The notes under the pieces were generated by a model. It was not told where the DNA came from and did no database searches. It worked only from the letters and a program-made list of their open reading frames with translations. The position numbers were made by a program, and so were the translations under genes. 64,000 bases of DNA, taken from the NCBI RefSeq assembly GCF_012978815.1, contig NZ_LIWR01000008.1, forward strand, positions 31,388 through 95,387, given 5' to 3'. This document shows positions 25,830-34,134 of this stretch, in pieces. Numbering within the stretch: position 1 is the stretch's first letter; each line of letters starts with the position of its first letter. This DNA comes from Campylobacter sp. RM16189 (GTDB lineage: Bacteria > Campylobacterota > Campylobacteria > Campylobacterales > Campylobacteraceae).

Positions 25830-26795
25830 TTATTCTATATCCAAAAATGCCTCATCGCTAAAGCCAAAATATACATTTTCGCCTGTTGTTAGTTTATTTC
25901 CTATAAAATTTTGGCTACTAACGACAGCTTTTATAAGGAAATCTCCGATTTTAACTTTAACCAAAAGAGATGTGCCGTAGATAATGGAAACGGAGTGCAA
26001 AAGTCCGCTAAAACTACCGATAAAAGGCTCTTTGCTTAATATTATCTTGTTTGGATTGATTGCGATTTTGTTTGCGTTTTTTAGAGCTTGCGGCAATGCA
26101 AATTTAACTTCGGAGCCAAAATTTAAAAAGCCGTTTTGATTTTCAAATATATTTTTTATCTCAAATTCACTCACCTTACCTCTATGCAAAAACACACTAT
26201 CTTGCGCGATTGCGCTTAGCCATTTTTCGTCGTGGCTTGCGATTATAAAGCCGCTTTTATACTGCTCGCGTTGATACTCTACCGCCTTGCCAAATAGCTT
26301 TGAAGTGGCTAGATCCACGCTATTTGTCGGCTCGTCAAGCAAATTTAGCTTTGAGCGCAGAGCAAGCACGAGCGCAAATGCCACGCGCTGAGTTTGTCCG
26401 GAGCTAAGCTCATAGTTTTTCTTATCCAAAAAGCTCTTATCAAGCCCCACAAGCTCAAGCGCCTCGCCAACTCTTTGACTAAATTCATGCTCTAAATTTC
26501 TACTTTTTAAAGCAAATTCGAAATTTTGCTTAACGCTTCTTTTTAGAAGCATGGGTTCTGGAAAAAGTACTGAAATTTTACGCAGAGTATCTAGGCTAGG
26601 CTTACTCTCTTTCCAAATTTCGACATAACCCGAATTTGGCTTTTGAAGAAAGGACACAACTCTTATAAGCGTGCTTTTACCGCTTCCGTTGTTGCCCATA
26701 AGTGCGGTTATACCTCTTGTTTGAAGCTCTAAATTTTTTATATCGAGCACGATGTTGTTTTCGTATTTTACGAGCACGTCTTTAAGCTTTATCAT
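25830..26795 (-). CDS. tupC: Tungstate ABC importer ATPase TupC
   Basis: A 321-residue ABC ATPase with Walker A GNNGSGKSTLIRV (about residue 34), signature LSSGQTQRVAFALVLA, and Walker B LNLLDEPTNSVD. The C-terminal part (about 225-321) is an extra domain with VSIIYGTSLLVKVKIG and FLIKAVVSSQNF, consistent with a Mop/TOBE-type oxyanion-sensing domain. It overlaps tupB by 4 bp. In C. jejuni the tup locus is arranged the same way, with tupA divergent. It supplies tungstate for molybdopterin enzymes such as formate dehydrogenase. Confidence 0.82.
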   Translation of the reverse strand: MIKLKDVLVKYENNIVLDIKNLELQTRGITALMGNNGSGKSTLIRVVSFLQKPNSGYVEIWKESKPSLDTLRKISVLFPEPMLLKRSVKQNFEFALKSRNLEHEFSQRVGEALELVGLDKSFLDKKNYELSSGQTQRVAFALVLALRSKLNLLDEPTNSVDLATSKLFGKAVEYQREQYKSGFIIASHDEKWLSAIAQDSVFLHRGKVSEFEIKNIFENQNGFLNFGSEVKFALPQALKNANKIAINPNKIILSKEPFIGSFSGLLHSVSIIYGTSLLVKVKIGDFLIKAVVSSQNFIGNKLTTGENVYFGFSDEAFLDIE

Positions 26796-27484
26796 TTGTC
26801 AAGTCTTTTTAGCTGGTGAGTGGTTAAATTTACGGCAAATGCGATAAAAATCAGCACCAAAGCAAGAGCGATACCCATAGAAAATTCGCCCTTGTTTGTT
26901 TCAAGCGATATCGCCGTGGTTATAGTGCGGGTAAACCACTTGATGTTGCCGCCTATCATCATAGCAACGCCAACTTCAGCCACGATCCTGCCGTAAGCTG
27001 TAGCAAAAACCACAAGCAGCGAGTATCTAAGCTCATAAAGAACCGCTAGGATTAGTCTAACGCCGCTTAAACGGTAGCTCATAAGCGTAAGATAGTGTTT
27101 GCGCTCCATATTTTCTATCACGCTTGCGGTAAGCGAAACCACGATAGGCATGGCTAGCACAAACTGCCCCAGCATGACGGCTTTTAGCGTAAATAAAAGT
27201 CCAAATTCTCCAAACGGACCGTGTCTTGAGATAAAAGCATAAAGTATAAGTCCGATAGCAACCGTCGGCACTGCTAGAGCAGTATCGCTTAGAAGTCTTA
27301 GAAATTTCTTTCCGAAGAAGTTGTAAAATCCCAAAACAAAGCCGATAGGAAATCCGCAGATGATAGCAAGCATGATCGATATGCTTGATGTATAAAGTGT
27401 CGCCTTAATCGCCGAATAAGTCTCTGCATCGCCGTTTAAAAGCAAGCCGAAGGCGGATATTATCCCTTCTAAGATGTAATCCAA
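26792..27484 (-). CDS. tupB: Tungstate ABC importer permease TupB
   Basis: A 230-residue binding-protein-dependent permease with about five helices. TALAVPTVAIGLILYAFISRHGPFGEFGLLFTLKAVMLGQ is the long conserved stretch of TupB-like proteins, followed by the ATPase-coupling EAA-like loop YELRYSLLVVFATAYGRIVAEVGVAMMIGGN. It pairs with TupC and TupA. It is transcribed divergently from tupA from an 82-bp shared spacer. Confidence 0.86.
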   Translation of the reverse strand: MDYILEGIISAFGLLLNGDAETYSAIKATLYTSSISIMLAIICGFPIGFVLGFYNFFGKKFLRLLSDTALAVPTVAIGLILYAFISRHGPFGEFGLLFTLKAVMLGQFVLAMPIVVSLTASVIENMERKHYLTLMSYRLSGVRLILAVLYELRYSLLVVFATAYGRIVAEVGVAMMIGGNIKWFTRTITTAISLETNKGEFSMGIALALVLIFIAFAVNLTTHQLKRLDK

Positions 27485-27524
27485 AATTAATTTCCCAAAT
27501 TTGATTTAAATTTATTTAAAATCT

Positions 27525-27535
27525 GCTATGATAGC
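27525..27535 (+). promoter_or_regulatory. tupA -10 region inside a short palindrome
   Basis: TGCTATGAT supplies an extended -10, and GCTATGATAGC is an 11-bp palindrome at the same place. A regulator such as a ModE/TupR-type protein could occlude it; no classic ModE site was seen. Confidence 0.35.
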
Positions 27536-27566
27536 ACATCTTTATTAAAATTTTAAAGGGAGAAAA

Positions 27567-28382
27567 ATGAAAAAGTTAATCTTAAGCTCACTTGTTGTTG
27601 CATCTGCTGTTTTTGCCGCTGATAGCGATCTTGTGATGGCTACTACGACAAGTACCGATAATACTGGCTTGCTAGATGCTATCTATCCTGCTTATAAGGC
27701 TGAAACGGGAGTGGATCTAAAATGGACTGCCGTAGGTACGGGAGCGGCACTTAAACTTGGCGAGAACTGCGATGCCGACATACTTTTCGTGCATTCGCCA
27801 AAGGTTGAAAAAGAATTTGTTGAAAAAGGCTTTGGTGTTGAGCGCAAGGCTGTTATGTATAACGACTTCGTTTTAATCGCCGATAAATCAATCGCGCCTA
27901 AATTTCAGGGTAAAGACATAAAAGGCTCTTTTGAGATGATTAAGGCTGAGGGCATTAAATTTTTCTCACGCGGCGATAAATCAGGCACCGATAATAAAGA
28001 AAAAGGAATTTGGAAAAAAGTTGCAGGCGAAGTTCCTGAGAAAGACGCTTGGTACGCTCAAACAGGACAAGGCATGCTAGCTACGATAAATGCGGCTGCC
28101 GAGCAAAAAGGCGTTACATTTACCGATCGCGGCACATATATCAAATATGAAGCGAACATGAAAAACGATCCGTCGCTTGTAATCGTAAATGAAGGCGATG
28201 ACGATCTTAAAAATTTCTACTCCGTAATCGCCGTAAATCCTAAACACTGCGCAAAAACCGACGTAGAAAATGCAAATAAATTTATCGAGTGGATAACAGG
28301 CGAGAAAGGGCAAAAATTCATAGCCGACTTTAAGCTTATGAATAAGCCTTTATTTACTCCTGATGCGACTACTCGCAAATAA
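27567..28382 (+). CDS. tupA: Tungstate-binding periplasmic protein TupA
   Basis: A 271-residue binding protein with signal peptide MKKLILSSLVVASAVFAA. The mature start carries ATTTSTDNTGLLD, the oxyanion-binding TTTS motif characteristic of TupA; GTGAALKLGENCDADILFVHSP and SRGDKSGTDNKEKGIWK complete the ligand pocket. TupA binds tungstate with much higher affinity than molybdate, which sets it apart from ModA. An AAAGGGAG ribosome site precedes the ATG and a terminator follows the gene. Confidence 0.92.
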   Translation: MKKLILSSLVVASAVFAADSDLVMATTTSTDNTGLLDAIYPAYKAETGVDLKWTAVGTGAALKLGENCDADILFVHSPKVEKEFVEKGFGVERKAVMYNDFVLIADKSIAPKFQGKDIKGSFEMIKAEGIKFFSRGDKSGTDNKEKGIWKKVAGEVPEKDAWYAQTGQGMLATINAAAEQKGVTFTDRGTYIKYEANMKNDPSLVIVNEGDDDLKNFYSVIAVNPKHCAKTDVENANKFIEWITGEKGQKFIADFKLMNKPLFTPDATTRK

Positions 28383-28395
28383 TTTTACAAAATTT

Positions 28396-28425
28396 GAGCG
28401 GATTTTCCGCTCTCTTTGCTCTTTT
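28396..28425 (+). terminator. Terminator of tupA
   Basis: GAGCGGA (28396-28402) and TCCGCTC (28406-28412) form a perfect 7-bp stem with a TTT loop, followed by a T-rich tail ending in TTTTT. Confidence 0.7.
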
Positions 28426-28488
28426 TAACTTCTTTAAATTTTACAAATTTGCTAAAATCAACTAAAATTTTTAGGAAATTCACCCGCT

Positions 28489-29109
28489 ATGCAGACAATA
28501 TCTGAAATTTACACCGCCAAAAGCGAGATCAAAAAATCTACATTTTTAAGCTATCTTGTACCGCTTAGCGAGTTTAAATCGATCCATGAGCGACTTAAAA
28601 CCGAGCATCCAAAAGCAGTGCATATAGTCTGGGCTTACCGCGAGCTAAATAAATACGGTCAAATCGTAGAAAATCAAAGCGATGACGGCGAGCCAAAAGG
28701 CACAAGCGGTACTCCGAGCTTAAACGCATTGCGAGGAGCGAATTTGATAAATGCGGGCGTGTTTATAGTGCGCTATTTTGGCGGGATCAAGCTTGGCACA
28801 GGCGGGCTTGTAAGAGCTTATAGCTCGGCCGTAAATTTAGCGATAAATGAAGCGGAGCTTAAAAAATTTGAGTTTAAAGACGAGTGTAAATTTTATACTC
28901 CTTTTGCTTTGATGTCGCGTTTTGAGCATTTTTTTAGCTCTCAAAATTTAAACGAATTTGAACGCGAATTTAACAGTAGCGGTGCGATATGGACGGCTAA
29001 ATTTAACGAAGAAGAGATGAGTAAATTTTATGAATTTGCAACTGTTTTTGAGATTGAGGAGTTTAAATTTCTAGCCTTGCCGCTCTTTGCAAATAAAATT
29101 GTTATATAA
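28489..29109 (+). CDS. YigZ/IMPACT-family protein
   Basis: A 206-residue protein with the conserved UPF0029 core: AVHIVWAYRE, then SDDGEPKGTSGTPSLNALRG (about residues 63-82), VFIVRYFGGIKLGTGGLVRAYSSA. The IMPACT domain is thought to be linked to translation control or nucleic-acid binding; its bacterial role is not settled. The C-terminal 60 residues are a ferredoxin-like domain. It lies alone between tupA and msrAB. Family call firm, function open. Confidence 0.85.
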   Translation: MQTISEIYTAKSEIKKSTFLSYLVPLSEFKSIHERLKTEHPKAVHIVWAYRELNKYGQIVENQSDDGEPKGTSGTPSLNALRGANLINAGVFIVRYFGGIKLGTGGLVRAYSSAVNLAINEAELKKFEFKDECKFYTPFALMSRFEHFFSSQNLNEFEREFNSSGAIWTAKFNEEEMSKFYEFATVFEIEEFKFLALPLFANKIVI

Positions 29110-29174
29110 ATTTAACACTAGCTTTACAAATCTAATATATCATTTCAAAATAAAATTAGAAATGAGGAGAGAAA

Positions 29175-30251
29175 ATGATTAAAAAAATCGTTGCGGCTTT
29201 GCTTATTACAGCCGTATCAACATGGGCAAAAGGAGCTGAAATGGGGAATAAAACTATAGTTTTAGCAGGAGGGTGCTTCTGGGGGACGGAGGCTTATCTT
29301 AAGCAGCTTCCAGGAGTGAAAGATACGTATGTCGCTTACGCGAATTCAAAAGTGCCAAATCCAAGCTATCAGCAAGTAAGCTACGGTAATACAAATGCAG
29401 CCGAAGCCGTATATGTCGAGTATGATGAGTATGTTATCGATTTGCCGCATTTGCTTAAGTATTTTTTCTATACGATTGATCCGACTAGCTTAAATAAGCA
29501 GGGAAATGATCGCGGAACTCAGTACAGAACGGGAATTTACTTTACCGATCCAAAGGACGAGGCTGAAATTTTAGCTTTTATAAAAGAAAAGCAAAAAGAG
29601 TATAGCAAACCTATAGTTGTCGAGGTTATGCCGCTACAAAACATCAGCAAAGCAGAGGAGTATCATCAAGACTACTTAACTAAAAATCCAAACGGATACT
29701 GCCACGTGACATTTGAGACATTGCCGCCTAAAGACGCTATTTTAAGCAGTAAAAAAAGAGAAGCGAAAATGGATATGGATAAGCTAAAAAGCTATAAAAA
29801 TAAGAACGATGCACAGCTTAAAAGCGAGCTTAGCGATCTGTCTTATGACGTAGTTAAAAACTCGGCTACAGAAAGACCTTTTACGAGCGAACTAAATGAT
29901 GAAAAAAGGGAAGGGATATTTGTAGATATAACTAACGGACAGCCGCTATTTTCATCTTATGATAAATTCAATTCAGGCTCGGGCTGGCCAAGCTTTACTA
30001 AGCCGATAGACGGCTCTTTGCTTGGTGAAGTGGCTGATAATAGCTACGGGATGAGAAGGGTTGAAGTGCGCACCAGTCTTTCTGATTCGCACCTTGGACA
30101 TGTTTTTGACGACGGTCCAAGAGATAAGGGTGGTCTAAGATACTGCATCAACGGCGCTGCACTTAAATTTATCCCGAAAGAGGATATGGAAAAAGAGGGC
30201 TATGGCTACTTGATACCGTATCTTAACGAGCAAGCCAAGGCTGCAAAATAG
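29175..30251 (+). CDS. msrAB: Periplasmic MsrA-MsrB fusion methionine sulfoxide reductase
   Basis: A 358-residue fusion. A signal peptide (about 1-21, ending STWAKGA) sends it to the periplasm. MsrA: GGCFWGTEAYL carries the catalytic Cys (about residue 34), with the EYHQDYL motif near 160. MsrB: GSGWPSFTKPI, SDSHLGHVFDDGP and catalytic Cys in LRYCINGAALKFIP. The usual zinc-binding Cys pairs of MsrB are absent (GIFVDITNGQPLFSS where CxxC would be). It repairs both epimers of oxidised methionine. The DNA has AGGAGAG before the ATG. Confidence 0.91.
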   Translation: MIKKIVAALLITAVSTWAKGAEMGNKTIVLAGGCFWGTEAYLKQLPGVKDTYVAYANSKVPNPSYQQVSYGNTNAAEAVYVEYDEYVIDLPHLLKYFFYTIDPTSLNKQGNDRGTQYRTGIYFTDPKDEAEILAFIKEKQKEYSKPIVVEVMPLQNISKAEEYHQDYLTKNPNGYCHVTFETLPPKDAILSSKKREAKMDMDKLKSYKNKNDAQLKSELSDLSYDVVKNSATERPFTSELNDEKREGIFVDITNGQPLFSSYDKFNSGSGWPSFTKPIDGSLLGEVADNSYGMRRVEVRTSLSDSHLGHVFDDGPRDKGGLRYCINGAALKFIPKEDMEKEGYGYLIPYLNEQAKAAK

Positions 30252-30253
30252 AT

Positions 30254-30294
30254 AATTTCATGCATCGTTTAGCTTTAGGCGGTGCATGAATTTT
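30254..30294 (+). terminator. Terminator of msrAB
   Basis: TTCATGCATCG (30257-30267) pairs with CGGTGCATGAA (30280-30290) with one wobble, extended by AATT/AATT outside, and followed by TTTT. Confidence 0.65.
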
Positions 30295-30323
30295 AGGCTA
30301 AAACCAAGCAATTTAGCCTAAAA
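30291..30323 (-). terminator. Terminator of the phosphatase gene, overlapping its stop
   Basis: TTTAGGCTAAA (30292-30302) and TTTAGCCTAAA (30312-30322) form an 11-bp perfect stem. On the minus strand the second arm includes the stop codon of the phosphatase. It sits back to back with the msrAB terminator. Confidence 0.6.
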
Positions 30324-30768
30324 ATTTTAAAGTAGACAAAAATCCCTCAAGTCCCATTTTGATATCTTTAAATGTGGTTTCAAAATCCCCTGTGTACCAA
30401 GGATCGGCGACATCATCGCTAGAGCCTGCAAACGAAAGTAGCTTTGCAACTTTTTTGCTTTTAAATCCAGCGATACGCTCGATATTTCTGATGTTTGCCG
30501 TGTCCATTGCGATTATATGGTCGTAGTAATCTATATCGCTCTTTTTCATCTGAACGGCTCTGTGTGATACTACCGCTACGCCATTTTGCTTTAGTTGTGC
30601 TTGTGTGCCGTGATGAACGGGATTGCCTATCTCTTCGCTGCTTGTGCCTGCAGAAGCTATTTCAAATTTGCCGTCTAAGTCGCGCTGCGTGACTATGTGG
30701 GTAAATAAAGACTCAGCCATCGTGCTTCTGCAGATGTTTCCGTGACATACGAACAAAACCTTTATCAT
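30313..30768 (-). CDS. Low-molecular-weight protein tyrosine phosphatase family
   Basis: A 151-residue phosphatase. Start set at the ATG at 30768, so that the protein opens MIKVLFVCHGNICRSTMAE; the catalytic loop CHGNICRS (C-x5-R-S) begins at residue 8, and the general-acid DPWYTGDFE lies near residue 122. The longer reading frame would add 14 residues ahead of the conserved start. Members dephosphorylate tyrosine on regulatory or capsule-related kinases, and some act on arsenate; the partner is unknown. It starts 5 bp beyond the end of the ABC-F gene, so the two are one transcript. Confidence 0.85.
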   Translation of the reverse strand: MIKVLFVCHGNICRSTMAESLFTHIVTQRDLDGKFEIASAGTSSEEIGNPVHHGTQAQLKQNGVAVVSHRAVQMKKSDIDYYDHIIAMDTANIRNIERIAGFKSKKVAKLLSFAGSSDDVADPWYTGDFETTFKDIKMGLEGFLSTLKFLG

Positions 30769-30772
30769 GTAC

Positions 30773-32359
30773 TTAAACTCCAGCCTCAAGCTGCTGCATA
30801 TACTCTTCAAATGTGCCTTTAAAATCCACTATCTCGCCATCTCCTTTAAGGTGGATAACGCGGTTTGCAAACGCATCAATGAGCTCCCTGTCGTGGCTTA
30901 TGCAGATTACGTTGCCGTTAAATTTATAAAGCGCCTCGCCAAGAGCGATGATAGCCTCAAGGTCAAGGTGGTTGTTTGGTTCATCCAAGATCAGCAAATT
31001 TCCGCGGTCAAGCATGATCTTACTTAGCATTAGTCTGTGCTTTTCGCCTCCGCTTAGCGCGCTTACTGATTTTTCCTGCTCGGCACCGCTAAAGAGCATC
31101 CTGCCAAGACATTTTCTGATCTCATCTAGGTCTTTGTTTTTCTCATCTTGTAGCCACTCGTATAGCTTAAGTTCGCCTGAAATTTTATTTGTCGTATCTT
31201 GCGCAAAGTAGCTTGGCTCAATGGTTGCGCCTATGTGGATATCGCCGCTATCAGGCTTAACCTCGCCTATGATGATCCTACAAAGCGTGCTTTTGCCCAC
31301 ACCGTTTGCGCCTATGATAGCCACTTTATCGTTCTTTTCGAGCTTAAAGCTAAAATTTTCAAAAAGCGTTTTATCAAATTTCTTGCTTATGTTGCGAACT
31401 TCTAAAATCTCGTTTCCGATATCGCGCTTGGTGCGAAAGAGTATGCTCGGATCGCGTCTGCTTGAGACTTTTATCTCTTCGATATCAAGCTTGCTTAACT
31501 GCTTTTGACGGCTTGTAGCTTGGCGAGCTTTGCTTGCGTTTGCGCTAAATCTGGCGATAAATTTCTCAAGCTCCTCTTTTTCTTTGAGCTTCTTATCGCG
31601 CTCCATCTCATGCTGTTTTGCAACGAGAGTTGAAGCGATATACCAGTCGTCATAGTTACCCGTAAATTCGCGGATTCTCTTAAAATCCACATCTAAAATA
31701 TGTGTGCAAACAGCGTTTATAAAGTGTCGGTCGTGGCTGATAACAACCATCGTGCCCTCGTGGCGATTTAGCTCGTTTTCAAGCCATTTTATGCTCTCGA
31801 TATCAAGGTTGTTGGTTGGCTCATCTAAAAATAAAATATCAGGTTTTGGAAAGAGCACTTGAGCCAAAAGCACTTTAAATTTGTCAGAATTTTCAACTTC
31901 GCTCATAAGCTTATCGAAGTCGCTAAACCCAAGCGAGCTTAGGATTTTTTCTATCCTTGTTTCATACTCATAGCTTGGATCTTCTTCAGCCGTTATCATC
32001 TCTAAAACGCCTAAGCGCTCATTTATCTCATCAGTAAATTCCTCGCTCATATAAAGCTTTTCTTTCTCTTTAACCGCATCATAAAGGCGCTTGTTGCCGT
32101 ATAAGACGGCATCTTTGATAGTGAAATTTTCAAACGCAAACTGATCTTGTCCGAGTGTGCCTACTCTTAGGCCGTTTTCGATGATGATGTCGCCTGAATT
32201 TGCCTCAAGTTCGCCTGATAAAATCTTTAAAAACGTTGATTTGCCGGCTCCGTTTGCACCGATGAGTCCGTATCTATTTTGGCGATTTAGCTTTAAATTT
32301 ACATCTTCAAACAGAAGCTGCGCGTTAAATCTCATAACTAAATTTTTAATCTCAACCAT
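30773..32359 (-). CDS. ABC-F ATPase, YbiT-like
   Basis: A 528-residue soluble protein with two ABC domains and no membrane segment. First Walker A GANGAGKSTFLK (about 37), LFLDEPTNNLD, linker helices rich in Lys/Glu (about 245-300), second Walker A GANGVGKSTL and LSGGEKHRLMLSK with LLILDEPNNHLDLEA. ABC-F proteins act on the ribosome as translation factors; the overall form fits YbiT rather than EttA or Uup, but that is memory-based. Its 3' end abuts the phosphatase gene. Confidence 0.82.
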   Translation of the reverse strand: MVEIKNLVMRFNAQLLFEDVNLKLNRQNRYGLIGANGAGKSTFLKILSGELEANSGDIIIENGLRVGTLGQDQFAFENFTIKDAVLYGNKRLYDAVKEKEKLYMSEEFTDEINERLGVLEMITAEEDPSYEYETRIEKILSSLGFSDFDKLMSEVENSDKFKVLLAQVLFPKPDILFLDEPTNNLDIESIKWLENELNRHEGTMVVISHDRHFINAVCTHILDVDFKRIREFTGNYDDWYIASTLVAKQHEMERDKKLKEKEELEKFIARFSANASKARQATSRQKQLSKLDIEEIKVSSRRDPSILFRTKRDIGNEILEVRNISKKFDKTLFENFSFKLEKNDKVAIIGANGVGKSTLCRIIIGEVKPDSGDIHIGATIEPSYFAQDTTNKISGELKLYEWLQDEKNKDLDEIRKCLGRMLFSGAEQEKSVSALSGGEKHRLMLSKIMLDRGNLLILDEPNNHLDLEAIIALGEALYKFNGNVICISHDRELIDAFANRVIHLKGDGEIVDFKGTFEEYMQQLEAGV

Positions 32360-32461
32360 TATCTTCCTTATATTTAAATTTTATGGATTTTGCCAAAAAG
32401 TCGTTTAAAATTGCTATAAACCAATAATTAACTTTACAAATTATTTTTTTGTAAATTTGTA

Positions 32462-32507
32462 ACATAATGTAATTTTGTAACACATAGATACAAAGTTACA
32501 TTATTGT
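32462..32507. repeat. Imperfect inverted repeat in the long spacer
   Basis: ACATAATGTAATTTTGTA (32462-32479) and TACAAAGTTACATTATTGT (32489-32507) are complementary apart from one mismatch and one extra base, enclosing a nine-base loop. The left arm is preceded by a partial direct copy (TTTGTAAC). Confidence 0.5.
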
Positions 32508-32530
32508 ATGGACATAATTATAATATTTTA

Positions 32531-32539
32531 TGCTATAAT
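32531..32539 (+). promoter_or_regulatory. Extended -10 promoter element
   Basis: TGCTATAAT is a consensus extended -10. It lies about 500 bp upstream of the next start codon, so it would either make a very long cyclase leader or a separate small RNA. Confidence 0.4.
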
Positions 32540-33033
32540 CCTCGAAATTTATGTGTTGTAAAAAGTATAGACAATATAAATAAAGTATAATTTTGTCATT
32601 TATTTTTATAATATTAATAAAGTGTATAAATAAATTTTAGCAAGATGTAGTGTAATTTTTATATAAAATTAAGTCTTGCAAATTTGCTATATTTCTAACT
32701 TTTTATAATACATACTGTTCTTGGGATTTTTATAGCGGTCAAAAGTTATATTTATAGATAATAGATATTTTTTATAGTATTATTTATAAATATTTCTTTA
32801 TTTGCTACTATAGAGATAAATCCTACAAATATATTGTTGAATTATTGTTTTTTATAAAATAATTGTTGTTTTATAGTTTTAGGTTGTGTGCTTATGTGCT
32901 ATACGGAAATGGAGTTAAAAAATTAATGCAAATAGTAAGTTCTCTAGTCTAGTTTTTGTGGCAATAATATTTATATAATGAATGTTCAATATATTTTTTG
33001 ATATACGGCAAAATCAAATATAAGATTGGAAGA

Positions 33034-34134
33034 ATGAGTATTAATTTAGATAGGCTGTTAAATAATTCGGATATTAATCAAAGTTTTTATATTGCTCTAG
33101 TAGGACTTATAGTAGCTCATGCTTTATATTTGTTTATATTTTTGTTTATAGACAAAATAGACCTTGCGTGTATGAATATTGTTAGCATTAGTTTGTATGT
33201 ATACGCTATATATATTATAAAAAAATATCAAAATGTAAAATTAACTCTCACTATTACACAAATAGAAATATTTTTGCACTCTTTTATATGTACTTTGAGT
33301 CTTGGTTGGAGTTATGGATTCCAAAATATCACACTTGCACTTGTGTCCATAGCGTTTTTTATAAATTTTAGTAATAAGTTTTTAAGTCATATTATTACTA
33401 TTACTCAGGCGACTGCTTATTTATTTTTATATATATATTTTAAAGATCAAATTATAATTCAAAATTTTGAATCAGAAGCTATGTATATATTTAACTTTGC
33501 TTTAATTATCATTTCTTTAATATTTTTATCAAAATTATTAAAAATTCTTAATGCAATGGCTTATATAGATATTCTTGAAAAGCAAGAACGGCTACAGATA
33601 GCTGCAAACAAAGATCCTTTAACGGGACTTTACAATAGGCGTGGTTTTGAAAATACAGTGTGTGAAAAAATAATAAATTGTGATGGCGGTTCGAGTATAG
33701 TAGTTGGCGATTTGGACGATTTTAAAAGAATTAATGACGACTTTGGTCATATGGCCGGGGATGAAGTATTAAAAATAGTTTCAAATATTATAAAATCCAA
33801 TATTAGAAAAGATGATTATGCCTGTAGATGGGGAGGCGAGGAGTTTTTGATCGCTCTTTTGAATACAGATTTTAAAAACTCGGAATTTGTTCTAAATCGT
33901 TTAAGGGAAAAAATACACAGATACAAATTTAAGTTTGATTTAATTGAAATCAGAACTTCTATAACTTTTGGATTTGTTTATGCAAGAATGACTCAACAAA
34001 TTGATATAATACTGGCTATTCAAAAAGCCGATAAGCTACTTTATATGGGCAAAAGAAGCGGCAAGAACTGCGTAATAGGAGAGACTGTTGACATGAGCAT
34101 GTTGAAACAAGAAGCAAACACTGCAAATATCTAA
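33034..34134 (+). CDS. Membrane-anchored GGDEF diguanylate cyclase
   Basis: A 366-residue protein: five or six membrane helices in about residues 15-185, then a GGDEF domain (about 195-355) with DPLTGLYNRRGF, DLDDFKRINDDFGHMAGDEVL and the active site RWGGEEF. The inhibitory I-site is intact: RKDD lies five residues before GGEEF. It should make cyclic di-GMP with product inhibition. Start set at ATG 33034 with a GGAAG site; the TTG at 32998 is less likely. Its 3' end runs into the region where the next gene should start, and the last dozen codons may not be original (see finding). Confidence 0.84.
   Translation: MSINLDRLLNNSDINQSFYIALVGLIVAHALYLFIFLFIDKIDLACMNIVSISLYVYAIYIIKKYQNVKLTLTITQIEIFLHSFICTLSLGWSYGFQNITLALVSIAFFINFSNKFLSHIITITQATAYLFLYIYFKDQIIIQNFESEAMYIFNFALIIISLIFLSKLLKILNAMAYIDILEKQERLQIAANKDPLTGLYNRRGFENTVCEKIINCDGGSSIVVGDLDDFKRINDDFGHMAGDEVLKIVSNIIKSNIRKDDYACRWGGEEFLIALLNTDFKNSEFVLNRLREKIHRYKFKFDLIEIRTSITFGFVYARMTQQIDIILAIQKADKLLYMGKRSGKNCVIGETVDMSMLKQEANTANI

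Larger units (their letters stand above)
32408..33033. other. AT-rich gene-free region between the ABC-F and diguanylate cyclase genes
   Basis: About 625 bp with no credible ORF and extreme AT content. It contains an imperfect inverted repeat at 32462-32507 and an extended -10 at 32531-32539, then several more AT-tract stretches up to the cyclase ribosome site TTGGAAG. The gap may carry the cyclase leader and a small RNA; nothing proves either. Confidence 0.4.
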
